DNA from: Petaurus breviceps papuanus
Lineage: Eukaryota; Chordata; Mammalia; Diprotodontia; Petauridae
Reading direction: 5' to 3'
NCBI GenBank assembly: GCA_028583685.1
Contig: JAMXIF010000043.1
Coordinates: 11,664,558 to 11,728,557, forward strand
DNA length: 64,000 nt
The position numbers and the translations under genes are program-made. This document shows positions 1 through 12,420 of the stretch, piece after piece. Under the pieces are notes generated by a model. The model searched no databases, had not been told where the DNA came from, and worked only from the letters and a program-made list of their open reading frames with translations. How positions within the stretch are numbered: position 1 is the stretch's first letter; each line of letters starts with the position of its first letter.

Positions 1-2161
1 TGACCTCCACATAAAAGACAGTTGAGGTGTGGAACAGAGTTTTCCCTGTGATCTAACAGGGATTTCTAACTAACTTGTTGTCAAGTCACTCTAGAAGTGG
101 CCACATTATAAGCCATTGGGGAAAAAAGAGAATATGGGAAAGCTCAATTTTACCTTAGATTATAGAATCCCTTTAGGACAGAGTTTATTAACCTTTCTTG
201 TGTCAGACTCCCTTTGATCATGTGATGAACCTACACCTTTTCTCAGAGTATTTTTTTCATCATGATTTAAAGAAATGATTAATTTTTTAGTTAGAGGTTA
301 GTGAAAATACAGATATTTTTTCCCCATCCAAGTCTACAGGCATCCTGAAAAGTATCCACCAATCCCAGACTAAGAACCACTACTCTGGGACTTATTAAAG
401 CTGTGGACATTGTCATTATCATTGTTATTATCATATGATTTTTTAGTTCTGTGAAGACATCTGGAAATCCTGTAAGGATGGCAAAAGTAGAGATGGCATT
501 TTTGGTCTTTTCCCTGTTCATGACTCCTTTCCATTTCCAAATCTTCATTTCTGTTAGTCACATCTGTATATATGGCTAAAGCCTGCTCAGTTAACATCAC
601 CTTTGAGCTTTTCAAATACCTGTTACTATAACTTAGTATTTTATTTCCACCATCATTTCACCTCAGTTGTAGTCCATTTCCTAATCCTGTGATGCCATCA
701 GGACAAATCTATTTAGTAGGCATTCCCTACATCTGCTAATGAGACACAATATTCCCAACTTCTTTCCTACTAGTAGCTTTTTTTAATGACTGCTGTTGAT
801 CAAGTTCAACTTCCTGCAAATTATGCCGTATTTTGCAGTCCGAAAAACCAGCCTTTTTTTTAAGTGCATTAACTTTTTGCAATGCTATTTTTACACATAT
901 ACCCTCAGGAATATTTCTTATCTGAATATATTATGATCAGTAGACCTTAGATGTTTGACTATTTCTGTCTTACATGTAATGCTTGGCCTCTTTCCCCAGA
1001 CAAAGTCCAGAATAGTTTCTGACTGCACTAGTTGCTAAGTATGAGATAGAAAGGAAGCCTGTTCTTCCATTACAAAACAGGCGCCATACTTCTGTGATCC
1101 AAGGACCAGTAGTCAGGTGTTAACAAGGTAATTTAAATTTCTTTTTAATCAATGCTCTATCTTTTTGGATTAGTCTCTTTTATCTGAATGAGAAAGAAAA
1201 AGTTGTGCTTTCTGTCCCCGGAATCTTAGACAATAGGACTCCATATCAGTGGCCTAGGATCACTTATAGTTTACACCTCTAGACTTATTTAATCTAAACT
1301 GTCTTTGCAGGTGAAATCCAACTGCATACATTACCCCATTTCTTTCTTCAAACAGAATCTTTTCCCTCCTCCATGTTATTATAATCAATCATTGACTGTG
1401 TATGTATTGTACGTATATTTCCTGTAGTTCTACAAGCTGTCAGTCACTTGTCATAAGGAAACTGGTCATCAACCTCAAAAGACCTTACTGTCAAGAAATT
1501 CTGCTGACAGTTTCTGGGCTTCCCTAAGGGCCTTTGCTCTAAAAACATCTTAAAATACTCACATAGACTCTGCTGGGCCCAGTGTCTTATGTGGGTACTG
1601 ATTCTTGGCCCCTAGAATCTGTTCAATATTAGTCTAGAATTTCAAATAGAAAACTGCCCATGATGCTGATAAATGGCAGTCCTATAAATCAGATGATTCG
1701 CATATAAAGATGGTGTTCAGTTGAGTAAATCATTTAAATTACCCTATCCCACCTAAAGTAAATGATAAAATGCAACACCCTATTACCTCTTTCTTGTGAC
1801 AAAAATGCCTTGATTGAATAAAAACAATCAAAAGCATTACATAAAAATGTGAAAAAGTTCTTGAATGATTTAGATGCTTCTGATGAACCTTTAGATGACC
1901 TGGAAGTGATGCTAGGCAGGCTTGCCTAAGGAAAATTGGTCTAGCAGTAGAGTAATCTCTAAAATATCAAGCTGGTTTTAGAGAGAGTGTTCTCGGTGGC
2001 ATAATGGAGAGAGAGTCACTTATGAGAAGAAATCAGTGGGGAGGAATTTCCTAAGCTTTGGTCCTTTCTTTCTACAAAACTAATTGTCTCAATGTCTAGT
2101 TGATAGCAACTCATAATCATTTTAGGAAGTATAATAATTGGGGCTTGTGAAACATTGCATT
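1..2161. other. Gene-free stretch, mostly unclassified
   Basis: I see no exon, RNA gene or clear recent repeat here apart from the weak element at 181-386. Open reading frames are short (85 codons or fewer) and have no recognisable motif. The DNA is AT-rich with few CpG, as expected for intergenic or intronic marsupial sequence. Confidence 0.5.
181..386. mobile_element. Possible old DNA-transposon relic (MER-like)
   Basis: The left end resembles 'GTTCTTAACCTTT' and the right end reads like its inverted complement ('ACTAAGAACC'). A 'GTGTCAGACTCCCTTTG' segment follows the left end. This layout matches an old mammalian repeat that starts and ends with inverted 'GGTTCTTAACC' motifs. A related copy lies at 21751-21919. 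Both are strongly decayed, so the family is not named. Confidence 0.3.
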
Positions 2162-2175
2162 TAAAAAGACAATAC

Positions 2176-2344
2176 TGTTACAGCTAGGTGGTGCAGTGAT
2201 TAGAGCACTGGCCCTGGAGTCAGGAGGACCTGAGTTCAAATCCAGCCTCAGACACTTAACACAAAAACTAGCCATGTGACCTTGGGCAATTCACTTAACC
2301 CTCCAAAAAGCAAAAAAAAAAAAAAAAAAGAAAGAAAGAAAAAA
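2176..2344 (+). mobile_element. tRNA-derived marsupial SINE, full length
   Basis: The body opens with 'CAGCTAGGTGGTGCAGTG', continues through 'GGAGTCAGGAGGACCTGAG' and 'CCATGTGACCTTGGGCAA', and ends in a poly-A tail. The head has the look of a tRNA-type pol III promoter (A and B boxes). A 14-bp target-site duplication (TAAAAAGACAATAC) flanks it at 2162-2175 and 2345-2358, the signature of L1-type target-primed insertion. The exact flanks suggest a fairly young copy. Confidence 0.9.
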
Positions 2345-2358
2345 TAAAAAGACAATAC

Positions 2359-2699
2359 CTCAATTCTCCCCTTAGACACCTGAGGGGACACATTGGATAT
2401 GTTTTGGTTAGTCAGCTTTCCAATACAAGTCAGAGTTTGGATAGTTGTCCCAGAGCACTGCTACATGTAAATAGCTGGGTATTTACATCTACAAAATGAT
2501 AGAAGGAACCTGTCTGGATAATAAAGAGGCAAACTTGATTTGAGGCTGGGGAATGAATTAAGGAAGTATTAACAAATGGCAATAATGACAAAAACCTATA
2601 CTGATTCTAAAGTGGATGAATTAAAAAATAAGTTAAAGCTAATTCTCCTATCCTCTTTTGAAAAATTGCAATGACACTTTTTTGAATGTTCTCTTCCAT
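2359..2699. other. Gene-free stretch
   Basis: No recognisable repeat, exon or RNA gene. AT-rich anonymous sequence between a SINE and an antisense L1-type element. Confidence 0.5.
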
Positions 2700-4213
2700 T
2701 TAATTAGTTTTTTCTTTTTTTGATTATGTAATCTTTTCTCTTTTCATCAATTACATGTACAAACAACTTTTAACATTTAAAAAATTTTTTGAATTCCAAA
2801 TTCTTTCCCTTCCACCCCCCTGTGATGGTAATCACTTTGATATAGGTTATACATATGCAGCCATGCAAAACATACTTACATATCACTCTCTGCTTTTCCC
2901 AGTGTTTTCCTCTTTCACACTCCTTAATTTTATTTTTTTAAGATGATCTTCCCATCATATTCAACTCACACCCATTCCTTCTGTCTAAGTAGGCTCCTTT
3001 AAATACTCTAATAATGAAAAAAGCTCTTAAGAGTTATCATCTTCCCATGTAGAAATGTAAACAGTTTAATCCCTAATGATTTCTCTTTGCTGTTTACATT
3101 TTCATGCTTCTCTTAAGTTTTGTATTTGAAAGTATTATTTTCTATTCACCTCTGGTCTTTTCATAAGGCATGCTTGAAAGTCCTCTATTTCATTTAAATG
3201 TCCAAGGTTTTCCATGAAGGATTATATTTAGCTTTGCTAGATAGAAAATTTGTGGTTTAATCTTAGTTTCTCTGCTCTCCATAATATCATATTCCAAGCC
3301 ATCTGATCTTTTAATGTAGAAGCTACCAAATCTCACATTATCCATAGTGTAGCTCCCTGGTATTTGAATTGTTTCTTTCTGGTTGCTTATAATATTTCTC
3401 CTTGACCTGGGATCTATTGAATCTGCATATAATATTCCTGGGAGGTTTAATTTCAGGATCTCTTTCAGTAGGTGATATGATTCATTCAATTTATATTTTA
3501 CCCTCTGGTTCTAGAATATCAGAGCAATTTTCCTTGATAATTTCTTGAAAGATGATGTCTAGGGTCTTCTTTTGTTCATGGCTTTTAAATTATCTCTCCT
3601 CAATCTATTTTGTAAATTAGGTTCCTCCCATCCCCCAAAGTGATTTCACCTTTTCTTCTATGTTTTTTTCATTCTTTTGATTTAGTTTAATTGCTTCTTC
3701 ATGTCACATAGAATCATTAATGTCCACTTGCCTGATTCTAATTTTTAACGTGTTATTTTCTTCAATGAATTTTAAAAATCTTTTTCCATTTGGCAAACTC
3801 TATTTTCTAAGGCATTGTTGTCAGTGGATATTTATACCTCTTTTTTTATTTAAACATTTGATCTATTAACGTGTTATTTTCTTCGACATAGTTTGTGCCT
3901 CTTTTCCAAGTTGTTGACGCCTTTTCATGATTTTCTTGGGTCATTTATTTTTATAATTTTTCCTCTTCCTCTCTTATTTGACTTTTAAAAGCTGTCTTGA
4001 GCTTTTCTACAAATTCTTTGCAGGTGTGAGTCTAATTCACATTTTTCTTTGAGACTGTAGATGTAATATTTTTGACATTGTTATCTTCTAAATTAATCTT
4101 CCATAACTAACTAACTAACTAACTAAATATCTACCAGAATAACTTTCTATCATCAGATCTTTTGTTACTGTTTGGTTTGCTCATTTTCTCTGCCTATTGC
4201 TTGACTTTTTTTC
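2700..4213 (-). mobile_element. HAL1-type LINE-1 fragment (ORF1 plus 3' UTR, no ORF2)
   Basis: Read on the minus strand this is the start of an L1 ORF1 (about 4180), the coiled-coil and C-terminal part of ORF1, then directly a 3' UTR ending near 2700. It is collinear with the antisense copy at 14275-17982 and with the sense copy at 27698-30540, including the direct step from ORF1 to 3' UTR. The remnant frame at 3190-3489 encodes part of the ORF1 C-terminal region. The 5' UTR is missing: the copy stops where another L1 3' end begins. An (AACT)n run sits at about 4107-4131. ORF1 is not intact. Confidence 0.75.
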
Positions 4214-4780
4214 CTCTTATTTTATTTTTTTCATTACATGTAAAAAAACTTTAACATATATTTTTTAAGGTTTTGAGTCCCCAAATCTCTCCATCCCTCC
4301 TTCTCCTCCCCTCTCTTTGAGAAGTAAAGCAATTTGATATAGATTGTTCATATGTAATCATGCAAAACATATTTTCACATTAACCATATTGCAAAAGAAA
4401 ATACAGATTAAAAATAAAACAAGAAAAATAAAGAAAATTTTTAAAAAGTATGCTTTGATCTGTATTCAGATTCCTTCAGTTCTTTTTCTGGAGTGGATAT
4501 CTGTTTTATTTATTTTTAATCTTAAAATCTTCAGAATTTTCTTGGATTGTGTTGTTGAAAATAGTTTGATAATCATACAACATTGCTATTACTGTGTATA
4601 ACCTTCTCCTGGTTCTGCTCACTTCATTTTTCATCAGCTCATATAAATTTTACAAAATTTTTTTCTGGAACCATCTTTCTTATCATTTCTTTTATCACAA
4701 TAATATTACATCATAATGTTATAACACAACTTGTTCAGCCATTCCGCAATTGATGGGCAAGAACCACAGTATGTCAAAGA
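4214..4780 (-). mobile_element. Antisense L1 3' UTR fragment
   Basis: The segment begins with a T-rich tail and 'CATTACATGTAAAAAAACTT' and runs to 'TTCAGCCATTCCGCAATTGA'. That second motif is typical of the reverse complement of a marsupial L1 3' UTR (compare 'CCATTC...TTGATGGGCA' in mammalian L1 3' ends). It abuts the HAL1 fragment on its left, so it is either a second, 5'-truncated insertion or a deletion-joined piece. Confidence 0.55.
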
Positions 4781-4904
4781 CCAATGTTTCCCAGCTGATG
4801 TTCTGTTTTTGAAAGTGTGCAGACTGTCAGAAAGGGATTCTGACACATCTGGCCTGTGTTCTGTATACAGACAGAATCCCCCTTCAAAATTCACCCTCTG
4901 ACAT

Positions 4905-6275
4905 TGGAGTGTATGTTGCCAATATTTTTTCTCTTGCTGATTGTTTTAAACCTTTTGTAATGGCAAGCAAAGAAGTACTTGGCACCTTGTTTCAGCTATT
5001 TATTTACTTAGCAGCTTGTTTCAGTTAAAGTTTCTTTTGAGTATTACCCTTTATTATATCATGTCTTTGTTAAGAAATAGAACTTGTTAAACCCATAGTA
5101 GGAGGGAATTGCTGACTTGCTAAAGACAGAAATAGGGAGGAGCTAATGACCATATATGTAAGGAGAAACCCAAGGTGAGAGAGAGAGCGGAATTGAGAAG
5201 AGGAACTTTGTGGTGGCCTGACACTGTTTGTCTGTTCTATCTGTGTTGATTTTTTTTGGGTGATACTTTGTACAGAAGCCTTGGGACCTTACTGGAAGCC
5301 CTGAAAGAGGATTTTCTTGTTGTCTGATTACAGAAGGCCTGGAGGAGGATTTCAGAGGTTCTGGGACTATACTGATTATTTGTGTTGAGTTCTCAGACTT
5401 GTTTTGTGGCTCTGTGTTGATTTCACAGACAGAAAGTGAAATGATGATGATGCTGGCAATGTGTATGAGTGTTATTTTGGCTCTGTTAAGCTTTGTCTTC
5501 CCAGAAACTGTGAAGTTTTTGGGTTGGACTGGACACTGTGAGTTTCAATATGGAATGGGAACTGGATGAAGAACTGAACAAGGAACTGGACGAGGAGCTG
5601 GACAAGGAGTTGAGAGCCGCCTATCTTTGAATCCAGGTGACAGTTGGGTAAATTCAGGCAAAAGCTGGGACCATTGAAGAGGAACCATGGAATTTGGGAG
5701 ACAGTCTCTAGTAAAGATGAAAAGACCTCTCCTTGGGTATTTAGTACTGGCTGAGAAGATCATGATTTACTGTGGCCTAGGGATGGGAGAACTTTGTCCT
5801 CTTGTACATTGTACCTCTTAAGGATGATTGAGTTAATGATTATTGGAAATTAATCTCCAATCAAGAAGAAAGAAGACTTTTTGACTGAGAGATTTAGACA
5901 ATATGATCTAGGACTGGAGAACTTTGACCAAACCCTTAAGGAGGTTTGCTTCTTAAGGATGATTGAGTTAATGACTTACTGACTGATTGTACTTTATGTC
6001 CCTTAAGGTGGCTTACTCCTTAAGGATGACTGAGTTAAGGACTTATTGAATAATATCTTTTACTTATAACTATGTGGTCACCTTGGTGAAAACTTATGCA
6101 TTCACTTTAGTGATAAGTTGTTATGTTATATCATTGTGAATGCTGTACTTTGCTTTCTGTGAATATTTGTACTTTAATTTATTGCTGAATAAATAGAGAA
6201 TTCACTATACTATCTGTACCTTACAGCTATTCACACCCGCAGTCCTCTGGAAAGCTGCTCGTGCTTGGTTTTATG
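4905..6275 (+). mobile_element. Decayed LTR-element relic (LTR family 2)
   Basis: The 3' two-thirds aligns by eye with 62433-63194: both contain 'TTGATTTCACAG', a shared stretch ending 'TTAAGCTT(T/G)GTCTTCCCAG', several 'GATTGAGTTA' motifs and a closing 'CTGAATAAATAGAGA' type poly-A signal region. This is how an LTR with a late AATAAA would look. The outer ends are uncertain and no coding capacity is visible. Short imperfect repeats of about 18 bp (GAACTGGA units) occur near 5556-5620. Treated as a broken fossil. Confidence 0.45.
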
Positions 6276-6289
6276 CCTTTCTCTTCCCT

Positions 6290-8335
6290 CTCCCTGCTTT
6301 CACCTATTTCCCTCTTGAGTTTAATTTTTCTTTGCTAAACTTTTTTGCATGTGTTTGTGAATATATTCAACTCTCATTTGTATTGTTCAGATGTAAGATT
6401 CATATGATGCCCATTCTCCCTGAATCTTCCTTCATGTTTGTATAATCTTTACTTTGTATACCCTAATTATGTGATACAGGAAGTTCCTTTTTATTTCTTC
6501 CTCTGTTGCCTCATATATTCATTTATATCTCTCTTTTCTTTAGACCACCCCAACAGAACAAAACTATCCCAAGCCCTCTATTTATCTTATTTAACTCCTC
6601 TATGACCTTTGATAACATTATGATTTTAAAGGGCCATTTGTTTCTTCTCCTATCAGAGGAAAAAATAAAAAACAAAACTTATCATCTTGTAGCCCCTCAA
6701 ACCTTCTGAGTCACTCTGATCTTTTTATAAGCAATGTTGGAAGCTCCCTTATTCTATTAAAACTCTCTTTTTTCCTGTGAGATTATACTCCATTGTATAG
6801 GACAAATTATTTGTCATTGTAACTTTTTTTTATTTTATCCTTTGCAATGTCATATTCCAAGATCAGAGATCACAGATCTCTCTTTTATAATGGTAGTTGT
6901 GAATCTTATGAGATTCTGCTTGTGGCCCTGGAACTTGAACTCTTTCTTTCTAGCTACTCATGGTAATTTTTCTTTAGCTCCCAAACTCTGGATTTTGGCT
7001 AAGAAATTGGTGGAAGGTTTCATTTATGAGTTTTCTTTAGGAGGATTGATGAAGTTTTTCTTTTTTCACTTGACCCTCTGCTTCTAACATATCTGGAAAT
7101 TTTCATTTATGATATCTTGAAATATGGTATCAGGCACTAGTTTTTGGGGACCAGGAATTAGATTATCTCTCCTTAATCTGCTTCCTAATTCATTTTCTTT
7201 TTATAATAATACTTTATTTTATCTTCTTTTTTAATCTTGATTTTTTAAAATATTTTTTACTTCCTCATGGTATCAATGTTTTCTCTTTGGTTCGTTCTAA
7301 TTACCAAGGATTCCATTTTCCTGGGTAAGTCTTAACACCTTCTGTTCTAAGCTATTAGTTCTTCTTCTAAGTCATTCTTCCCATTTAGAATCTCTTGCTA
7401 CATTTCTCCCAGGATCCTTTCATAGCTCTTTTCACCAAGTCATCTTCTCTGAGACTCTGCATATAAGTAATTTAGTGTTATTATCAACTTTTGGATTTTC
7501 TTTCTGGATGACTCTTGACTCATCATATTTCTTCATAGTATTTAATGTCTTCTTCTATTTACTCATATCTCTAGCCTCACTTCTTGATTTCATATTTAGT
7601 GCCTGGCCCCATTTTCTCCCATATTCTTGGATGGGATTAAATTCCATTTGGTCCTGATCTTGCTTTCCTGACTTTCTGCTGCTGGCTTCCACTTTCCTTA
7701 ATGTGTCTATATATAGAGTCCTGGAAGGTTTCAATGTCGCCAGATTCATAACTCTAAAGTTGAGTTAAGTTGTTTTTTTTTTTTTCTGATCAGGGCAGTG
7801 GGAAGTTTTCTTTAACCCTTGGTGCTTTTTTGAGCAATGTATTAACTCCTATGTGTCTGCTGGGACTTTCCATGATCTGAGAGCAGTTGTGTTCAACTGC
7901 CCTTCCCCTGGGGTTTCCAAGTCAGAGCACTTTTGCTTCTGTCTCCCTTGAGGACCTCTCTGTGAGGGCTCTATGGATATTGACCCCTCCTCCAGGGTGG
8001 TTTTCTGATAAGGGCTATGATGGGGATTTCTGTCCTGTTTACTTGTGTTTATGCTGGTTTCTTTGGCAAGACCCATCTTCCAGCATCTGTAGCTTCTGAT
8101 TATTTTGTTGTTGTTGTCTACTAGATTATGCTGGGTTTTCTCTGGATTTTTGTTGTTGTTTGTTTTTGCCGTTGTTCCATTTGGTGTTCCTTTTAGATCA
8201 TGGCTTCTGTTTTTTATGTGCTCCATGCAGTGGTCATTAACTGCCTCCTTTTTGGCTTTTATATTCCCCAGAATTGAGTACAATATAAATGTTTGCTGAG
8301 TTGAGCTTCTTCAGATCCCTGCTGTCTGGAAAAAA
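6290..8335 (-). mobile_element. Antisense L1/HAL1 of a second, diverged lineage
   Basis: On the minus strand the order is a 5' region (8335 to about 7780), a decayed ORF1 (about 7740-6850, with coiled-coil-like and C-terminal segments) and a 3' UTR (to about 6290). No ORF2-like reverse transcriptase is seen. The sequence is clearly different from the 14-kb and 27-kb copies but keeps ORF1 landmarks. A 144-codon open frame at 7849-8283 lies in the 5' region in the sense direction of the element. Family assignment is by eye. Confidence 0.55.
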
Positions 8336-8339
8336 TCAA

Positions 8340-8862
8340 TCTCTCGTAAGAATTCTCAAAAGCTCTCGCAATTCTGATGATCAAAGTGATTTTAAGTGAT
8401 CAGCTAATCAGGGGTCCCCAACATCCTGTCCAACCCATTGAGTAAGTAGGTATCCACAATGCTGTTGCACAGAATTTCTGCTGCTGTTTCATCCTATTGT
8501 AAAGAGTTCCTTTATGCCTGAGCAAATGCTTTTTGACAGACATACTCTTCCTTTTACCTGATTTGTTTGCTAGGTCAAATACTACTACCGTTACTGGTGA
8601 TGAGAATTGTGAATAAGAACACAACCTCTCCATGACTTAAAGGTAGGCTTCATGAATTGCTCAGTACATGCCAAGTGTTGTTCTTCCAGCCTTTCCCATG
8701 AGAACTCTACCTGCAGTTCATGGATGTTAACCTCATAGCGTTGCTGGCATCATAGATCATTGGCCTAATAGCGTTCCTAGATGATCTTACCTGGGCCACA
8801 ATGATTTCCCAGTTGAATTAGTTGCTGCTCTAGATCAGATGTCATAGAACTTAATCACATGC
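8340..8862. other. Unidentified stretch between two L1 pieces
   Basis: A 77-codon minus-strand frame (8400-8633) is the only notable ORF. It is lysine-rich in its centre and matches nothing I recognise. The stretch could be part of a decayed processed copy, an L1 5' region or an older repeat. No splice or poly-A context supports a gene. Confidence 0.3.
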
Positions 8863-8864
8863 TT

Positions 8865-9556
8865 TTTTTTTCTTTTTTGAATGCCTGGTTCAATGGGGAG
8901 TTCTCCTTTATTACATGCTATGAGGAGTTTTTGTCTATTGCTTTATTTTTAAGCTTATATTAAAGTTCAGTTCTGCTCCTAGGTTGGAGGGGGCACTGTC
9001 CCCCATAGTTCTAGGGTTCTATAAAGTCTCAGTTCTTCCAAGGTATTATGATCTAAAGAAAAGAAAGTTTATTACTCTTCTGGACTGTGCTCTGGTATGT
9101 GAGTAACCACAAGCATTCTTTTATGCCCTGGAATTATGACCTGGGTCCACAAACTCTTGTGTGCTAGCTTTACTCTTTGACCTTGGATAGACTTAGGACC
9201 ATAACCCAGATCTGATTATGGGCAACACACACCAGCAAAGGGACCCCTGTAATCTCCTAGCCATTTGTGCAACTTCTTTACTATCTGGGCTAAAAGATCC
9301 AACTTTGATTCAGTAGCTCCCAAAGCCTGCTGCTGGTTTTCTGGGGCACAACCTGCACTCCACTCTCATTCCAGTGTAACAGATCATTCCTGCTGACCTT
9401 CCAAGTTGTATTGGGCTATAAGATTCTTTTCCCCCATCCTTTTGTGTGTTTTGCCACTCCAGAAATTGCTTTGAATACTATTTAAAGTTGTTTGGAGGAG
9501 ATGTTGGATGAGCTCAGATGAGTCCCTGACTTTTTGCCTTTATCTTGGCTCTGTCC
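8865..9556 (-). mobile_element. Antisense L1 5' UTR fragment
   Basis: The right end reads 'GAGCTCAGATGAGTCCCTGA' followed by 'TATCTTGGCTCTGTCC'. This is the reverse complement of a marsupial L1 5' terminus, which normally begins near 'GGAGCCAAGATGG'. Upstream motifs such as 'GTTTTGCCACTCCAGAAATT' fit the same 5' UTR. No ORF is attached. It differs from the HAL1 5' UTR at 17.3-17.98 kb, so at least two L1 5' UTR types are present in the window. Confidence 0.55.
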
Positions 9557-9847
9557 TTCTCTTCTACTGTTTTATAAACTCATAGTCTGTAAGTTTGTAC
9601 TATGTTCTACCCTAGAGAGTTCCCATCTGGAATTTTGTTTGCAATTCTGTCTGTCACACTTTATGAGGTGCATGAGCACACTAGCAGAGTCTGGAAGAGA
9701 AGAATCCTCCTATAAGGATTGGGGAGAGTAATTTAACATGTTAGCCTAAAGAAGAGAAAATTTAGGAAAGACAAGGGACCATAATATGTCTTCTAATATG
9801 AGAAGGGATTATATTAAAGGGGACACATTAATTATGTCTTACTCTGT
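9557..9847. other. Gene-free stretch
   Basis: Nothing recognisable. The 65-codon plus-strand frame at 9534-9731 has no motif and overlaps the L1 end. Confidence 0.4.
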
Positions 9848-10085
9848 AGCATACTAGCTGATATTTATACAGGGCTTTGAGGTCTAAGAAACACTTGGCA
9901 TACATCATCTTATTTGATCTATTCAAAAATCCTATAATGTTTTATTCTCAGCATGCATCATGGTATTTTATCATTATTGTTGTTGCTGTTTTGGTTGCCT
10001 CTTGTTTTTTTGTTCATTTGTTTTAGGAGGAAATTGAGCCTGAGAGATATTAACTGATACCCAGGTTTACACATATAATAAGTCA
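9848..10085 (-). mobile_element. MIR/CORE-SINE fragment, antisense
   Basis: Landmarks are 'TATTTATACAGGGCTTTGAG', 'CATCATCTTATTTGAT' and 'GGAGGAAATTGAGCCTGAGA', in the order of an antisense MIR. Its middle is interrupted by a T/G-rich run (about 9970-10020). Confidence 0.6.
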
Positions 10086-10087
10086 TT

Positions 10088-10512
10088 GTTCATACTTCAT
10101 TTTTGAAGAGGACCTCATGGGGTGATGTCTTCACTTTCACATAAATGTGGAAGAAAAGTAAGGATGACTGGTGAAGGCCAGGAATGCAGGGGATGACCTT
10201 GACATCTTTGATGTCTGACCAAGCTCTAAACACTCCGCAGTGCCCAACTTTAGCCACTTTTGTGGTAACTGGAAGAAATTGTTCTCATCTATCCATTCTA
10301 TTAGGAGAAGACTTCACATACTTGGGGTAAACTTCTCCCTAACTCACCTATGGTATTGAGGTCTGTCAGTTAGTATGGGGTGTTCAGGGGGCACTAGTAC
10401 CTCTGGAGTGAGGGCTGGTCAAGCCCTTTTCAGGGCTTCTCATCCACCTTTGGTGTCCACCTTTCACCTTTGGCTCTAAGAAACTATAGCATGGGCAGCA
10501 GCAATTCTCCCA
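10088..10512 (+). mobile_element. Unclassified interspersed repeat, family X
   Basis: Contains 'TTTTTGAAGAGGACC', 'GATGACTGGTGAAGGCC', 'GACCAAGCTCTAA' and 'AATTGTTCTCATCTATCCAT'. The same series occurs in the same order on the opposite strand at 50165-50715, so this is a genuine repeat family. I remember it as common in marsupial DNA, possibly a LINE 3' end, but cannot name it firmly. Confidence 0.6.
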
Positions 10513-10564
10513 TAAAACCATCTAGGTAGATAGGCTAAAAGAGCTAATAAGTAGCAATTCCAAG

Positions 10565-10705
10565 ATGAGAGCTTTTGTCAGGAATTATAATCACAGAATC
10601 TCAGAGTTGGAGGGAAATTTAAGTGCCTCTAGATATCCCAGCTTCTTCTCCCTCAGTGTAGGGGTGACTTCTCCAACCTCACTGTCATTTAGCTTCTATT
10701 TGAAC
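10565..10705 (-). mobile_element. CR1/L3 LINE 3'-end fragment, antisense
   Basis: 'CACAGAATCTCAGAGTTGGA' followed by a 'CTTCTATTTGAACATTTC' segment matches the reverse complement of a mammalian CR1/L3 3' UTR, whose sense end reads '...CCAACTCTGAGATTCT'. Confidence 0.6.
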
Positions 10706-11149
10706 ATTTCTAGTATGAATTTTGACAGAAGAAGGCCAGGTTTTAACTTAATGTAAATAAAAGCATTCTTAAGTCAGAGGATGTTATTGCACAAATTTAT
10801 GAAGCAGAGTTAGGAAGGATTTAGTTTCCATGTGTTATGCACACGATTGATTCTCAGAAAACCCTTTTTATTGAACCTGTAGGAAGGAAGTTTATCCTCC
10901 TATTTGGATAACTAATATTTTCTGTCTGCATATTCACTGTTTTCTTACCAGAATTTAAAAATGCCTTGACTTATTGATTGATAGATAGATCCATTCATTT
11001 CTTCATTCAGTTAACCAATCAAAAGCACCAACTAGCCATAGAGTGGACACAAGAGAAAGTGAAGCCACAGTCCTTTACTCTAAAGAGTTTATAGTGTACT
11101 TGGAGAGACACAATTAGTGAAGAAAATTTGTGACTGAAGACAGTATGGT

Positions 11150-12420
11150 ATGTGTCAGTTATATCAGGCAAATCCATCATCGTAACCTGCAATAATTTTC
11201 ATCTTGACCTCAACTACCCACAAGGGCTTAGACCTCCCATTACTCTCAAACTTTTCCTCCTTTCTGACCTTGAATTATGGAAAAATATGGAACTCACCTC
11301 TCTGATCATAATCCTCTGTTCTCCCATATGTCCTTCTGTTTCAGTCCTCACAATCTTATTTTTCATCTTTAAAACGACCTAGTCTAGTTCCTTTATCCCT
11401 TTGTGTGCTCTGGATTTACTCTTCTCTCTTCGGGATTTTGACCCTTTAATTAACCAATCCAAATATTTAGTCTTCTGTATTTGAATACCTTGCCCCTTTT
11501 TTGTTCATTCAATGTACATCACCACCTTGTGTCATTCCTATCATCTGCCTTCACTACTAGTCAAGAGATCCTGAACATTGTTGAGCAAAGTCATAGAATT
11601 GTAGCAAGTGTATGCACTACAAATTTATGTTAAGCTATTTCAAAGAGACCTTTATTCCTGCATAGTATTCGTTGAATTCTTCCCTGATTGACTATCCATT
11701 GTTGCTTTTGCAGTGATTTGCAAACAATACTGTCTCAGCTTTTAGTCCCTTGACTCCTATCAAATAACCTCTTCTCTTATTGTACTAAGAAAATTGAGAC
11801 CGTCCTCCATGACTTTTCTCCTGTCACTAACTCTACAACTCAAAATCCCTACACAGCCTCACTTATAGGAGCTTTTTAACCTATAGGAGCCTGATCTCTA
11901 AGGAAAAAAAAAATTAATCTTCATCTTTTCTATTCAGGTGCCTACAGGCACCCCTGATCCTATTTCCCTCTTTCTCCTACAGGAGCTTAATACACAATCA
12001 TTCATCATCTTTCTCATATTCAAACTTTCCTTATCTATAGATAAAGCATTCCATTTCATACCAAAAAAAATTCACAGTCTTCTTTTACTTGACCCTATCA
12101 TTCCCTTAAGCTTTTGTACTGTATCTCATTTGTTGTCAAACTCATAGACTCCTAAAACAGTAATCTATAGTCTATATTCATTCTCCATTTCCTTATCATT
12201 CATGCAATTCTCAAACCCTGAAAATGTAGCTTCACTCCTCATTGTAATGCTTAAATTGTTCTTAACATAATCATAGTGATATTTTAACCGTTAAATCCCA
12301 AAGCCTTTTCTTAGACCTCATTTTTTACAACCTCTGTAGATATTCTTCACAATGTTGACCATTCCCACTTTCCTAATTCTATTTGCCATTTTTATTTCCC
12401 TTCATTTTTCCCCTTTTACC
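11150..12420 (+). mobile_element. Decayed L2 LINE body
   Basis: C/T-rich coding-like sequence recalls the L2 reverse-transcriptase region, for example 'GACCTCAACTACCC', 'CTCACCTCTCTGATCATAA' and 'CTTCCCTGATTGACTATCC'. Short frames (76 and 69 codons) run in the plus direction. It is heavily mutated and some parts are unassigned. Confidence 0.45.

Noticed and set aside
5545-5763. 72-codon minus ORF with PRPVPCSVLHPVP text
   Set aside because: Produced by the short GAACTGGA-type repeats within the LTR relic.
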